From contig CAKUEH010000002.1 in the NCBI GenBank assembly GCA_934646185.1, positions 62,001-126,000 on the forward strand: a stretch of 64,000 nucleotides of DNA. The letters run 5' to 3'. The stretch's first letter is position 1; the number at the start of each line of letters is the position of its first letter. The notes beneath the pieces were generated by a model, which was not told the origin of the DNA, searched no databases, and was given only the letters and a program-made list of their open reading frames with translations. The stretch is from an uncultured Oscillospiraceae bacterium. Its GTDB lineage: Bacteria; Bacillota; Clostridia; Oscillospirales; Oscillospiraceae. Positions 52,332 to 60,361 of the stretch are shown here, one piece after another. Position numbers and translations under genes: made by a program.

Positions 52332-53393
52332 ATGAACATCAGCATGACAAAAACAACGCATCCCGGCAAGCTGCCGCCTGCCGGCCAACTCGGTTTCGGC
52401 TCCGTGTTTACAGACCACATGTTCCTGATGGATTATACGGATCAGGAGGGGTGGCACAACGCGCGCATCGTACCCTTCGGGCCGATCAGCATCTCTCCGG
52501 CCGCAAGCGTCCTGCATTACGGCACGGAGGTCTTCGAGGGTCTGAAGGCATACCGGCGCCCGGACGGCGCTGTGCAGCTGTTCAGACCCTGGGAAAATGT
52601 CGCGCGTCTGAACCGCTCCTGCGACCGTCTGGGCCTGCCGCGCATCGACGAAAAGGACGGCCTGCAGGCAATCCGGGAGCTGGTACGCGTGGACGCCGCC
52701 TGGGTCCCCTCTGCGCCCGGCACGTCGCTCTATATCCGCCCCTTCCTGTATTCCACAGATCCTACGCTTGCCCTGCACGGCGTACATGAGGCGACGTTTG
52801 CCATCATCCTCTCTCCGTCGGGAAATTATTTTTCCGACGGCCTGCAGCCCGTGCCGATCATGGTCGAGACCGAGGACGTGCGCGCGGTGCGCGGCGGAAC
52901 GGGCGAGGCCAAATGCGGCGGCAACTATGCCGCGGCAAACCGCGCGGGCGATAAGGCGATGGAAAAGGGCTATTCGCAGGTCCTCTGGCTGGACGGCGTG
53001 CAGCGGAAGTATGTCGAAGAGGGCGGCGGCATGAACGTCATGTTCAGGATCGCCGGTACGGTCGTCACGCCGATGCTGACGGGCTCCATCCTGCCGGGTA
53101 TCACGAGAAAGTCCTGCATCGAGCTGCTGAAGAGCTGGGGCGTGCCGGTCGAGGAGCGGCTGCTCAGCGTGGACGAGCTGTTCGAAGCGGCAAAGAACGG
53201 CGCGCTGGAGGAAGCGTGGTGCGTCGGCACCGCAGCCGTCGTCTCGCCCATCGGAGAGCTGGCATGGAATGATGAGAAATATGAGATCAACCAGAACCGC
53301 ATCGGCGCGCTGTCGCAGAGGCTCTACGACGAACTGACCGGCATCCAGTGGGGCACCCGCCCCGACCCCTTCGGCTGGACCTGCGTCGTATAA
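52332..53393 (+). CDS. ilvE: Branched-chain amino acid aminotransferase
   Basis: A 353-residue fold-type IV aminotransferase interconverting Leu, Ile, Val and their 2-ketoacids using pyridoxal phosphate. Conserved parts include LHYGTEVFEGLKAYRR, YIRPFLYSTD, the PLP-lysine region GTGEAKCGGNYAAA and WLDGVQRKYVEEGGGMN. The N-terminal extension matches the longer type II (BCAT) form. Co-transcription with a hydroxyisocaproate-type dehydrogenase suggests leucine deamination followed by reduction. AGGAGG precedes the ATG. Confidence 0.95.
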   Translation: MNISMTKTTHPGKLPPAGQLGFGSVFTDHMFLMDYTDQEGWHNARIVPFGPISISPAASVLHYGTEVFEGLKAYRRPDGAVQLFRPWENVARLNRSCDRLGLPRIDEKDGLQAIRELVRVDAAWVPSAPGTSLYIRPFLYSTDPTLALHGVHEATFAIILSPSGNYFSDGLQPVPIMVETEDVRAVRGGTGEAKCGGNYAAANRAGDKAMEKGYSQVLWLDGVQRKYVEEGGGMNVMFRIAGTVVTPMLTGSILPGITRKSCIELLKSWGVPVEERLLSVDELFEAAKNGALEEAWCVGTAAVVSPIGELAWNDEKYEINQNRIGALSQRLYDELTGIQWGTRPDPFGWTCVV

Positions 53394-53541
53394 CCGTACG
53401 ACCCGTTCCCAAGGCTCCACCTTGGGCCCTAAGAGCCGCGCAGAGCGCGGTTGCGCCTCGAAACCAGCCTGCGGGCATCGCATTGGCCCATGCAGAATGT
53501 ACTATTTTCCAGAAATCTTCGGCGAATTCGTAACATCTATT

Positions 53542-53567
53542 GGGCCGGCAGAGTCGCCGGCCCCTAC
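53542..53567 (-). repeat. GTAGGGGC hairpin repeat, copy A
   Basis: Read on the minus strand: GTAGGGGC, perfect 8-bp arms (GGGCCGGC with GCCGGCCC) and a GACTCT loop shared with copy B. Confidence 0.8.
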
Positions 53568-53594
53568 AGCAGGTTTTTCGATTTTCCGTGTTCC

Positions 53595-53620
53595 GTAGGG
53601 GCGGACGACTCTGTCCGCCC
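53595..53620 (+). repeat. GTAGGGGC hairpin repeat, copy B
   Basis: GTAGGGGC with perfect arms GGGCGGAC and GTCCGCCC around GACTCT. Relative to copy A the stem bases differ on both sides so that pairing is kept. Confidence 0.8.
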
Positions 53621-53673
53621 GCGGAACGCGCCGTTTTTAATGGAAATCTTCGGCGAATTCGCGACTTCCTCAA

Positions 53674-53699
53674 GGGCCGATGTGGGCATCGGCCCCTAC
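53674..53699 (-). repeat. GTAGGGGC hairpin repeat, copy C
   Basis: Read on the minus strand: GTAGGGGC, then perfect 9-bp arms (GGGCCGATG with CATCGGCCC) and a 4-nt loop. Confidence 0.75.
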
Positions 53700-53829
53700 A
53701 AATAAGCCTGAGAAATCTCAGCAGGAAGCAGAAAAAAGAGTTTTCGTCATCCGCCCATATCCTGCCCCGCAAGCTCCGCATGCAGAAATTGCTGCCCCGC
53801 AGCCGCACTTTTTTCGTTTAAATTGACGA

Positions 53830-53858
53830 TTGACTTCCTGCCGTGCCGCGGCTATAAT
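53830..53858 (+). promoter_or_regulatory. Promoter of the Trp T-box operon
   Basis: TTGACT (53830-53835) and a perfect TATAAT (53853-53858) are 17 bp apart. Confidence 0.85.
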
Positions 53859-53864
53859 AGCGCC

Positions 53865-54154
53865 AACAACGAAATACCAACGAAACCTTTGAGAAAGAGG
53901 AGTACCCTTACAAAACCGGGCGTCAGAGAGCTGCCGGCGGTGTGAGTGCAGCGGAACGGCGTAAGGGGAATGGACTTTTGAGGGCGGCCTGAACCCATCC
54001 GGACGGATGCAAGTAGGAGCCGACGGGTGCCCACCCGTTATCCACCGGGATGCGTATGATGGTACGCAGTAGCGAGCGGACGCGCAAGCGTCAATTTGGG
54101 TGGTATCGCAGGAGTGCAGCTCTTGTCCCATGTGGGATAAGGGGCTGTTTTTTT
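53865..54154 (+). promoter_or_regulatory. T-box leader, tryptophan specific
   Basis: A T-box riboswitch. Stem I has AGAGAG near 53924 and GGCGGTGTGAG; the specifier loop reads GAA-TGG-ACTTTTGAG with UGG (Trp) at 53971-53973. The antiterminator motif GGGTGGTATCGC lies at 54098-54109. The terminator stem (54117-54130 with 54133-54147) is followed by seven Ts. It should switch on the ABC importer when tRNA-Trp is uncharged. Confidence 0.88.
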
Positions 54155-54242
54155 ATACTCCAAATTCGGCCGTCGGCAGCGGCCCCTCCATCCGCCACCC
54201 GAAATATCAAACGGCGAAACGCCAAAAATGGAGGAACACACT

Positions 54243-55337
54243 ATGAAAAACCTGAACCTGAGAAAACTTGCAGCAGCCGTCCTGAGCTTTACCGTCCTGC
54301 TGACGGCGGCGGGCTGCGCCGCCGGACAGAAGTCCGCCGAAGACACTGCGGCCGAACCCCAGACCACGCAGCAGACGGCTGCGCCGGACGCCGAACAGCA
54401 GACCTTCCGCGTCGGCATCTGCAACTATGTCGACGACGCTTCCCTCAATCAGATCGTCGAGAACATCCAGACGCGCCTCGCCGAGATCAGCGAGGAGACC
54501 GGCGTGCAGTTTGCGGTCGATTATGACAACTGCAACGCGGACGCGACCGTGATGGAGCAGATCATCGCGAATTTCCAGAGCAACGGCGCGGATCTTCTCG
54601 TCGGCGTCGCCACCCCCGTCGCCATGCGCATGCAGACGGCCACCGAGGACAGCCGGACGCCCGTCGTGTTTGCCGCTGTTTCCGACCCGGTCGGCGCGGG
54701 GCTTGTGCAGTCGCTGGAAGCCCCTGGCAGCAACGTGACCGGAACCTCCGACTATCTGGATACCGCAGCCGTTATGAATCTGATCTTTGCGGCCGACCCG
54801 GACGCATCCAAGATCGGCCTTCTGTATGACGCCGGTCAGGATTCCTCGACGGCAGCCATCGCCAGCGCCAAGGCCTATCTGGACGAAAAGGGCATCGCAT
54901 ACGTCGAGCACACCGGCAGCACAGCCGATGAGGTCATGCTGGCCGCGCAGGCCATGGTCGCCGACGGCGTGGACGCGGTCTTTACCCCGACCGACAACTC
55001 CATCATGAAAGCCGAGCTTGCCATCTACGAGACGTTCATCGACGCGGGCATCCCGCAGTACACCGGCGCAGATTCCTTCGCGCTGAACGGCGCGTTCCTG
55101 GGCTACGGCGTCGACTATGCGAACCTTGGCCGCGAAACGGCAGACATGATCGCGGAGATCCTGCTGAACGGCGCCGATCCCGCGTCCACGTCGGTCAAGA
55201 CCTTTGACAACGGCACAGCCGCCATCAACACCGAGACCTGCGCGGCGCTTGGCCTTGACTTTGACGCAGTCAGCAAGGCGTTCGAGCCGTACTGCACCAA
55301 GATCACCACGCTGACGACAGCGGAGAGCTTCTCCTGA
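54243..55337 (+). CDS. trpX: ABC transporter substrate-binding lipoprotein, TrpX type
   Basis: A 364-residue lipoprotein (lipobox TAAGC) of the ABC substrate-binding family with a LivJ-like two-lobed fold: VGICNYVDDASLNQIVENI near the mature N-terminus, VGVATPVAMRMQTAT and later PTDNSIMKAELAIYETF. This family forms the TrpXYZ-type importers of Firmicutes. The Trp T-box directly upstream makes tryptophan or a precursor the likely ligand. The ATG at 54243 has GGAGG 8 bp upstream; the ATG at 54228 is less likely. A strong hairpin (55359-55386) follows. Confidence 0.88.
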   Translation: MKNLNLRKLAAAVLSFTVLLTAAGCAAGQKSAEDTAAEPQTTQQTAAPDAEQQTFRVGICNYVDDASLNQIVENIQTRLAEISEETGVQFAVDYDNCNADATVMEQIIANFQSNGADLLVGVATPVAMRMQTATEDSRTPVVFAAVSDPVGAGLVQSLEAPGSNVTGTSDYLDTAAVMNLIFAADPDASKIGLLYDAGQDSSTAAIASAKAYLDEKGIAYVEHTGSTADEVMLAAQAMVADGVDAVFTPTDNSIMKAELAIYETFIDAGIPQYTGADSFALNGAFLGYGVDYANLGRETADMIAEILLNGADPASTSVKTFDNGTAAINTETCAALGLDFDAVSKAFEPYCTKITTLTTAESFS

Positions 55338-55358
55338 TCGAAGGCTGAACGGATCAAT

Positions 55359-55386
55359 CGCCCGGAGCCGGAACCGGCTCCGGGCG
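55359..55386 (+). terminator. Hairpin between trpX and the permease gene
   Basis: A near-perfect 13-bp stem (55359-55371 with 55374-55386), no U-run. It may stabilise the upstream trpX message rather than terminate. Confidence 0.5.
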
Positions 55387-55417
55387 GCCTTCAAAACTTG
55401 CGGAAAGAGGAACCATC

Positions 55418-56338
55418 ATGGATCTATCGAGTGTTCTGGGACTGATACAGACAGCGCTGGAGCTGGGGCTGATCTGCTCCGTGACGGTATTGGCGCTGTA
55501 TCTGAGCTATACCATGCTGAACGTCTGCGACCTGTCTACGGACGGCTGCTTCACGCTCGGCGCCGTGACCGGCGCGGTCACAGCCATGGCGGGCCATCCG
55601 GTGCTGGCCGTTTTCGCGGCGATGGGCGCGGGGCTGGTGTCCGGCCTGGTCGTGTCTGTTTTGCAGACGCGCATGGGCGTCAACAGCCTGCTCGCCGGGA
55701 TCATCGTCAATACGGCGCTGTACTCCATCAACATTGCCATCATGGACGGCGCGTCGCTTCTGAGTCTCAACAAGACGCAGACGGTGTTTTCCCTCATGAA
55801 AACGGCGCTGGCCGATACGCCGCTCGCCGGGCAGTATAAGCTCCTGACCGCGCTTGCGGCAGTGGTGCTGATCGTGCTGTTTTTGACGCTGTTCCTTCGT
55901 ACCCGCATGGGCCTCGCCATCCGCGCGACCGGCAATAACCCCGACATGGTGCGCTCGTCTTCCATCAACCCGGCCATGACCACGACAGTCGGCCTGTGTA
56001 TCGCGGGCAGCTTTACGGCGCTGTCCGGCTGCCTGCTCGCGCAGTATCAGAAGGCGGCGGACATCAACATCGGGCAGGGCATGGTCACCATCGCGCTGGC
56101 CTCACTGCTGATCGGCAGTACCGTCCTTGGCCGCGGCGGGATCCTCCTGCGCGCGGTGGGCGCGGTCCTGGGCGCGGTGATCTTCCGGCTGGTCTATACC
56201 GTCGCGCTGCGGCTGGACATGCCGGCGTTCATGCTGAAGCTGGTGTCGGCGGTCATCGTCGTGCTTGCAATTTCGATCCCATACCTCAAAACACAGCTGC
56301 CGGTCCTCCGGCGCCGGATGCAGAGAAAGGCGGGCTGA
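55418..56338 (+). CDS. trpY: ABC transporter permease, TrpY type
   Basis: A 306-residue permease of the BPD_transp_2 (LivH-like) family with about eight or nine helices. NVCDLSTDGCFTLGAVTGA, TRMGLAIRATGNNPDMVRSS and a C-terminal ISIPYLK tail are typical of the COG4120 group that pairs with COG2984 binding proteins. It lies between the binding protein and ATPase genes, 5 bp before the latter. AGAGGA precedes the ATG. Confidence 0.9.
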   Translation: MDLSSVLGLIQTALELGLICSVTVLALYLSYTMLNVCDLSTDGCFTLGAVTGAVTAMAGHPVLAVFAAMGAGLVSGLVVSVLQTRMGVNSLLAGIIVNTALYSINIAIMDGASLLSLNKTQTVFSLMKTALADTPLAGQYKLLTALAAVVLIVLFLTLFLRTRMGLAIRATGNNPDMVRSSSINPAMTTTVGLCIAGSFTALSGCLLAQYQKAADINIGQGMVTIALASLLIGSTVLGRGGILLRAVGAVLGAVIFRLVYTVALRLDMPAFMLKLVSAVIVVLAISIPYLKTQLPVLRRRMQRKAG

Positions 56339-56343
56339 GACAG

Positions 56344-57129
56344 ATGCTGGAGCTGAAAAAGATCTCCAAGACCTTCAATCCCGGAACGGTCAACGAGAAA
56401 TGCGCCCTGCACGAGCTGTCGCTCAGCGTGCCGGACGGGGATTTCATCACGATCATCGGCGCGAACGGCGCGGGAAAATCCACGCTGTTCGGCGCCATCA
56501 GCGGCAGCTTTCTGACGGACAGCGGCGAAATTCTGCTGGACGGTCAGGATGTAACGCTCCTGCCGGAGTACCGGCGCTCGAAGATCATCGGCCGCCTGTT
56601 TCAGGATCCGATGCGCGGCAGCGCGCCGGGCATGACGATCGAGGAAAATCTGGCGCTGGCCGCCGACCGCCGCGGCTGGCTTGGGCATATCAGCCGCCAG
56701 GATCGCGAGTGCTTCCGCGCGCAGCTGCGCGAGCTGGATATGGGGCTGGAGGATCGCCTGCGGCAGCCGGTGGGGCTCCTGTCCGGCGGACAGCGGCAGG
56801 CGCTGACGCTTCTGATGGCGACGATCGCCAAGCCGAGGCTCCTGCTGCTCGACGAGCACACCGCGGCGCTCGATCCTGCCGCAGCAGAGAAAATCCTGGC
56901 CATGACCACGCGCATCGCAGCCGAACAGAAGCTGACGTGCCTGATGGTGACGCATAATATGCGCGCCGCGCTCGCGCTTGGCAATCGGACGCTGATGATG
57001 AACAGCGGCCGCATCATTCTGGACGTCAGCGGGGAAGAGCGCGCGCATATGGATGTGGACGACCTGCTCGAGCGCTTCAGATCCGGAACAGGCGAAGCGC
57101 TGGACAATGACCGCATCCTGCTCTCCTGA
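56344..57129 (+). CDS. trpZ: ABC transporter ATP-binding protein, TrpZ type
   Basis: A 261-residue ABC ATPase: Walker A GANGAGKST near residue 38-46, the signature LLSGGQRQAL, Walker B LLLLDEHTAALDP (His after the catalytic Glu) and the switch His in VTHNM. It energises the TrpXY importer. The ATG at 56344 is the natural start; a longer frame upstream lies within the permease gene. A hairpin follows the stop. Confidence 0.92.
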   Translation: MLELKKISKTFNPGTVNEKCALHELSLSVPDGDFITIIGANGAGKSTLFGAISGSFLTDSGEILLDGQDVTLLPEYRRSKIIGRLFQDPMRGSAPGMTIEENLALAADRRGWLGHISRQDRECFRAQLRELDMGLEDRLRQPVGLLSGGQRQALTLLMATIAKPRLLLLDEHTAALDPAAAEKILAMTTRIAAEQKLTCLMVTHNMRAALALGNRTLMMNSGRIILDVSGEERAHMDVDDLLERFRSGTGEALDNDRILLS

Positions 57130-57181
57130 GCCGCATACGCCCAAATGAAGCCGCGCACCCGCCGGATGCAGCGCCAAAACA

Positions 57182-57222
57182 ACAAAGAGGAGCAGCGAGC
57201 GATCGCTGCGCCTCTTCTTTGT
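57182..57222. terminator. Terminator between trpZ and araC
   Basis: An interrupted hairpin (outer ACAAAGAGG with CCTCTTCTTTGT, inner AGCAGCG with CGCTGC) lies between converging genes and is A/T-rich at both feet, so it can act in both directions. Confidence 0.65.
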
Positions 57223-57253
57223 CAGATCGCCTGACCGCTGCGAAGCTGTCCGG

Positions 57254-58120
57254 TCAGGACACGTCGGCGTCGCTTGTGCTGGCGATGGAGCCGCTTTGCT
57301 GTGCGGTTTTCGACGGTGAGATCTGAAAGCGGGCGACATATGCGCGATAAAACGCGGAATAATCCTGAAAACCGCAGCTTGCCGCGGCGGCAGAGGCGCT
57401 CTCTCCGGCGAGGATCCGTTCCCGCGCGGCAAGCAGACGCTTGATGAGGATATACTCCCACACGGACGAGCCCGTCGCCTTGCGGAAGATCCGGTTGATT
57501 TGAGATTCGCTGAGGAAAAACCGCTGTCCGATGGTCGCGAGGGAGATCTTTGAAAACAGCTCCTGATTGATATAGTTGATCAGCTCGCTTCCCACGCCGC
57601 CGGCAAGCGGGTATTTTTCTGCCTGCGAGATCGTCTCGAACTGATGGGAGATCCAGAGCATGCAGCGCAGAAGCACGGCGATGATATTCAGCCGCTTTTC
57701 CTCCGGCGAGCTGGGCAGGTCGAAATCCTCGAAACAGGGGAGCAGACCGGACGCGCTCCGCCCCTGAAACGAATAGAGATTGCTGCAGCCGAGCGACCTG
57801 TCCCAGAAGGGCTTGAGCAGCAGCCCGGAAGAATCGATATCGCGGATCAGCGCCTCGTCAAACTGGATGGAGATGCGTTCATACGGCGCACCGGGATGGA
57901 TGATCGGTTGGTGAACCTCCGCGCTGTGTGTGATAACGATATCGCCGGGGGTGAGCTGATACACAGCGCCCTCTACGATGTAGTCCACATTGCCGGAAAT
58001 GAAATAAAACAGCTCCAGCTTATCGTGCGCATGCAGGTAAAAACGGATGGATTCCGGGTTCTGGTCGCGGGAGTGATGGCAGAAAATCTGGCTGTCAAGA
58101 TGTTCAAACAACCGGGGCAT
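57254..58120 (-). CDS. AraC-family transcriptional regulator
   Basis: A 288-residue regulator with an N-terminal cupin-like sugar-sensing domain (HAHDKLELFYFISGNVDYIVEG and VITHSAEVHQPI) and a C-terminal pair of helix-turn-helices (about 185-280; LATIGQRFFLSESQINRIFRKATG and SCGFQDYSAFYRAYVARF). It diverges from the galactoside transporter operon, and a conserved 15-nt sequence occurs once near each of the two promoters, suggesting activation of transport genes and control of itself. AGGAGG precedes the ATG. Confidence 0.9.
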   Translation of the reverse strand: MPRLFEHLDSQIFCHHSRDQNPESIRFYLHAHDKLELFYFISGNVDYIVEGAVYQLTPGDIVITHSAEVHQPIIHPGAPYERISIQFDEALIRDIDSSGLLLKPFWDRSLGCSNLYSFQGRSASGLLPCFEDFDLPSSPEEKRLNIIAVLLRCMLWISHQFETISQAEKYPLAGGVGSELINYINQELFSKISLATIGQRFFLSESQINRIFRKATGSSVWEYILIKRLLAARERILAGESASAAAASCGFQDYSAFYRAYVARFQISPSKTAQQSGSIASTSDADVS

Positions 58121-58166
58121 AGGCGGCCTCCTGTTTTATAAGACTTTGTAAATCGGATATGGGAAG

Positions 58167-58181
58167 TTGCACATAAGTACA
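58167..58181. promoter_or_regulatory. AraC site 1 near the araC promoter
   Basis: TTGCACATAAGTACA, 13 of 15 bases identical to site 2 at 58340-58354, about 46 bp from the araC start. It may mediate autoregulation or DNA looping. Confidence 0.6.
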
Positions 58182-58328
58182 GGTGGAGATTTGTATATAA
58201 CGGCAAAAATGCAGGGAAATAATGAGAGAATAGCGGAGAAAGCGACGGAAACATGTGGCTGCACCGGGAATAAAGGACACCTGCAATGGAAAAAGAACAA
58301 GATGATTATAACAAACCATGCGCGGATT

Positions 58329-58383
58329 TGCAATGTAGATTGCACAAAAATACAAATTCATTCCGCAGAAAGGCATTTATAAT
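58329..58383 (+). promoter_or_regulatory. AraC-activated promoter of the galactoside operon
   Basis: A perfect TATAAT (58378-58383) lacks a good -35. Immediately upstream are TTGCA (58329) and TTGCACAAAAATACA (58340-58354), direct repeats 11 bp apart, placed where an AraC activator contacts polymerase. The ATG-proximal leader to 58443 is about 50 nt. Confidence 0.65.
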
Positions 58384-58442
58384 AGCAATAACAGAAAACA
58401 AACTTCATGTGAAACAGACATGCAGGAAAGGGAGAAGAGCCA

Positions 58443-59357
58443 TTGAAACTGATTAAAAACACATGGAAGCACAAGACGCTTTTTCTTATGGCGCTTCCGG
58501 CGGTATTGCTGCTGATTGCGTTCAATTATGTACCCATGGCCGGTCTTGTCGTCGCGTTCAAGAAATTCAACTATGCCGACGGGATCTTCAAAAGTCCGTG
58601 GAACGGGCTGGAGAATTTCCGGTATCTGTTCATGGTCGGCGATACGGCGTGGCGGCTGACGCGCAATACGGTCGGGTATTACCTCCTGTTTACCTTCTTC
58701 GGTACGATCGGCAATGTGGCGATCGCGATCGGCATCAACGAGATGATCCATAAACGGACAGCAAAGTATTTCCAGACCTGTATGATCCTGCCGACGTTTA
58801 TTTCCTACATCGCGATCACCTTTATCGTAAAGGCGTTTTTGCAGAGCGATATCGGCATCATCAACCGCTTCCGCCTGATGCTCGGGCTGCAGAATATCCG
58901 CTTCTATCAGAACAGCGAGTACTGGCCCGTGATCCTGCTGATCGTGAAGCTCTGGAAGGGCGTCGGCTATGGCTCTGTTCTTTACCTGTCCGCGCTGGCC
59001 GGCTTTGACCAGCAGATCTATGAGGCGGCCGACATTGACGGCGCGACCGCGTGGCAGAAGCTCTGGCGCATCACAATCCCCATGCTGATGCCGACCGTCA
59101 TCGTAATGACGCTGCTGGGTCTCGGCAACATCATGCACTCGGAGACCGGCCTGTTCTATCAGGTCACGCAGAACAACGCGATGCTGTATGATACGACGCA
59201 GGTGCTCGATTCCTTCGTGCTCAACGCGCTGATGAAGAACACGGACTACGGCATGACCTCCGCCGCGACGTTCTATCAGTCTGTCGTGGGCTTCGTCATG
59301 GTCATGGCGACGAACTGGTTCGTCCGCAAGGCGTCTCCGGACGACGCGCTGTTCTGA
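58443..59357 (+). CDS. Oligosaccharide ABC transporter permease, LplB type
   Basis: A 304-residue permease of the LplB/YtcP-associated group: six helices, the characteristic FNYVPMAGLVVAFKKFNY near the N-terminus and an EAA loop EAADIDGATAWQKLW. The TTG start follows GGGAGAAGA. It works with the next permease and the large lipoprotein; the ATPase is not encoded nearby. The GH42 gene in the operon points to galactosides as substrates. Confidence 0.92.
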   Translation: MKLIKNTWKHKTLFLMALPAVLLLIAFNYVPMAGLVVAFKKFNYADGIFKSPWNGLENFRYLFMVGDTAWRLTRNTVGYYLLFTFFGTIGNVAIAIGINEMIHKRTAKYFQTCMILPTFISYIAITFIVKAFLQSDIGIINRFRLMLGLQNIRFYQNSEYWPVILLIVKLWKGVGYGSVLYLSALAGFDQQIYEAADIDGATAWQKLWRITIPMLMPTVIVMTLLGLGNIMHSETGLFYQVTQNNAMLYDTTQVLDSFVLNALMKNTDYGMTSAATFYQSVVGFVMVMATNWFVRKASPDDALF

Positions 59358-59369
59358 GGAGGGCTGGGA

Positions 59370-60266
59370 ATGAAAAAACAAAAGACAAGCAGCGGACAGA
59401 AGGTCCTGACGGCGGCCATGGGCTTGTACGCGCTCGTGTGTCTGCTGCCCGTCCTTCTGGTGTTCATCGCGTCCATCAGCGACGACGCCAGTCTCACGCA
59501 GAAGGGCTTCAGCTTTTTCCCGACGGCCTTTTCCACAAAGGGCTGGGATTATGTGTTCAACTTTGGCTCGCAGCTTCTCAGAAGCTATGAGGTGACGATC
59601 TTCATCACAGTCGTGGGAACGGCGCTGAGCCTGATCGTCATGAGCATGTATGCCTATGTGCTCTCGAAAAAGGAATTCATGCTTCGCGGATTCTTTACTG
59701 TGCTGCTGATCATCACCATGCTCTTTGACGGCGGCCAGGTCTCCAAGTACATCATCTTTTCAAGCGTCTATAAAATGAAGGACACGATCTGGGTCCTGAT
59801 CCTGCCGACCTGCGTCAGCGCCATGAACGTCATTATCATCCGGAGCTACATCCAGAGCAACATTCCGGATTCGCTGGCCGAGGCTGCGCTGATCGACGGC
59901 GCGGGCGAGTTCCGCTGCTTCTGGCAGGTCATCTTCCCCATGATGAAGCCCTCGCTCGCGGCGGTCGGCTTCATGCGCGCCGTTGCGATCTGGAACGAAT
60001 GGCAGAACGCGTATCTGTTCATTACCGACGACAATCTTGCGCCGCTCCAGCTGCTCCTGATCCGCATTGAAAAGAGCATCGAATACGCGCTGCACAATTC
60101 CTCGGAGTTTACGCCGCAGGAATTCGCGGAGCTGCTGCGCAATCTGCCGCAGGAGAGCTGCCGTATGGCCATGCTGTTCATGGTCCTCGGCCCGATCCTG
60201 ATCGCCTATCCCTTCTTCCAGAAGTATTTCGTCAAGGGCCTTACCGTCGGCGCGGTCAAGGGCTGA
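59370..60266 (+). CDS. Oligosaccharide ABC transporter permease, LplC type
   Basis: A 298-residue permease pairing with the preceding gene: N-terminal helix after KKQKTSSGQK, SISDDASLTQKGFSFFP, central helices, an EAA loop LAEAALIDGAGEFRCFWQ and the C-terminal KYFVKGLTVGAVKG tail. It lies 12 bp after the LplB-type gene with GGAGGG upstream. Confidence 0.93.
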   Translation: MKKQKTSSGQKVLTAAMGLYALVCLLPVLLVFIASISDDASLTQKGFSFFPTAFSTKGWDYVFNFGSQLLRSYEVTIFITVVGTALSLIVMSMYAYVLSKKEFMLRGFFTVLLIITMLFDGGQVSKYIIFSSVYKMKDTIWVLILPTCVSAMNVIIIRSYIQSNIPDSLAEAALIDGAGEFRCFWQVIFPMMKPSLAAVGFMRAVAIWNEWQNAYLFITDDNLAPLQLLLIRIEKSIEYALHNSSEFTPQEFAELLRNLPQESCRMAMLFMVLGPILIAYPFFQKYFVKGLTVGAVKG

Positions 60267-60361
60267 GCGATACGCCTCGGAAAGGATACGGCTGTTCATC
60301 CTTGTAAACAGGCGGGTCGGAGGATCTGCTGGTTTAGAATAAAAAATGGAGGAAAGTTACA

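Larger units (their letters stand above)
53394..53710. repeat. Gene-free repeat cluster after ilvE
   Basis: No supported gene is visible between 53394 and 53829. The first part holds short hairpins (CCCAAGG/CCTTGGG at 53408-53426, CCGCGC/GCGCGG at 53436-53450). The 19-nt sequence GAAATCTTCGGCGAATTCG is repeated exactly at 53512-53530 and 53643-53661, and three GTAGGGGC hairpins follow or lie between. Confidence 0.7.

Noticed and set aside
53394..53829. Short open frames across the repeat cluster (for example 53451-53821)
   Set aside because: They read through hairpin repeats, have no ribosome site, and resemble no protein.
57996..58376. Short open frames on the minus strand between araC and the galactoside operon
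   Set aside because: They overlap the divergent promoters and AraC sites and show no family similarity.
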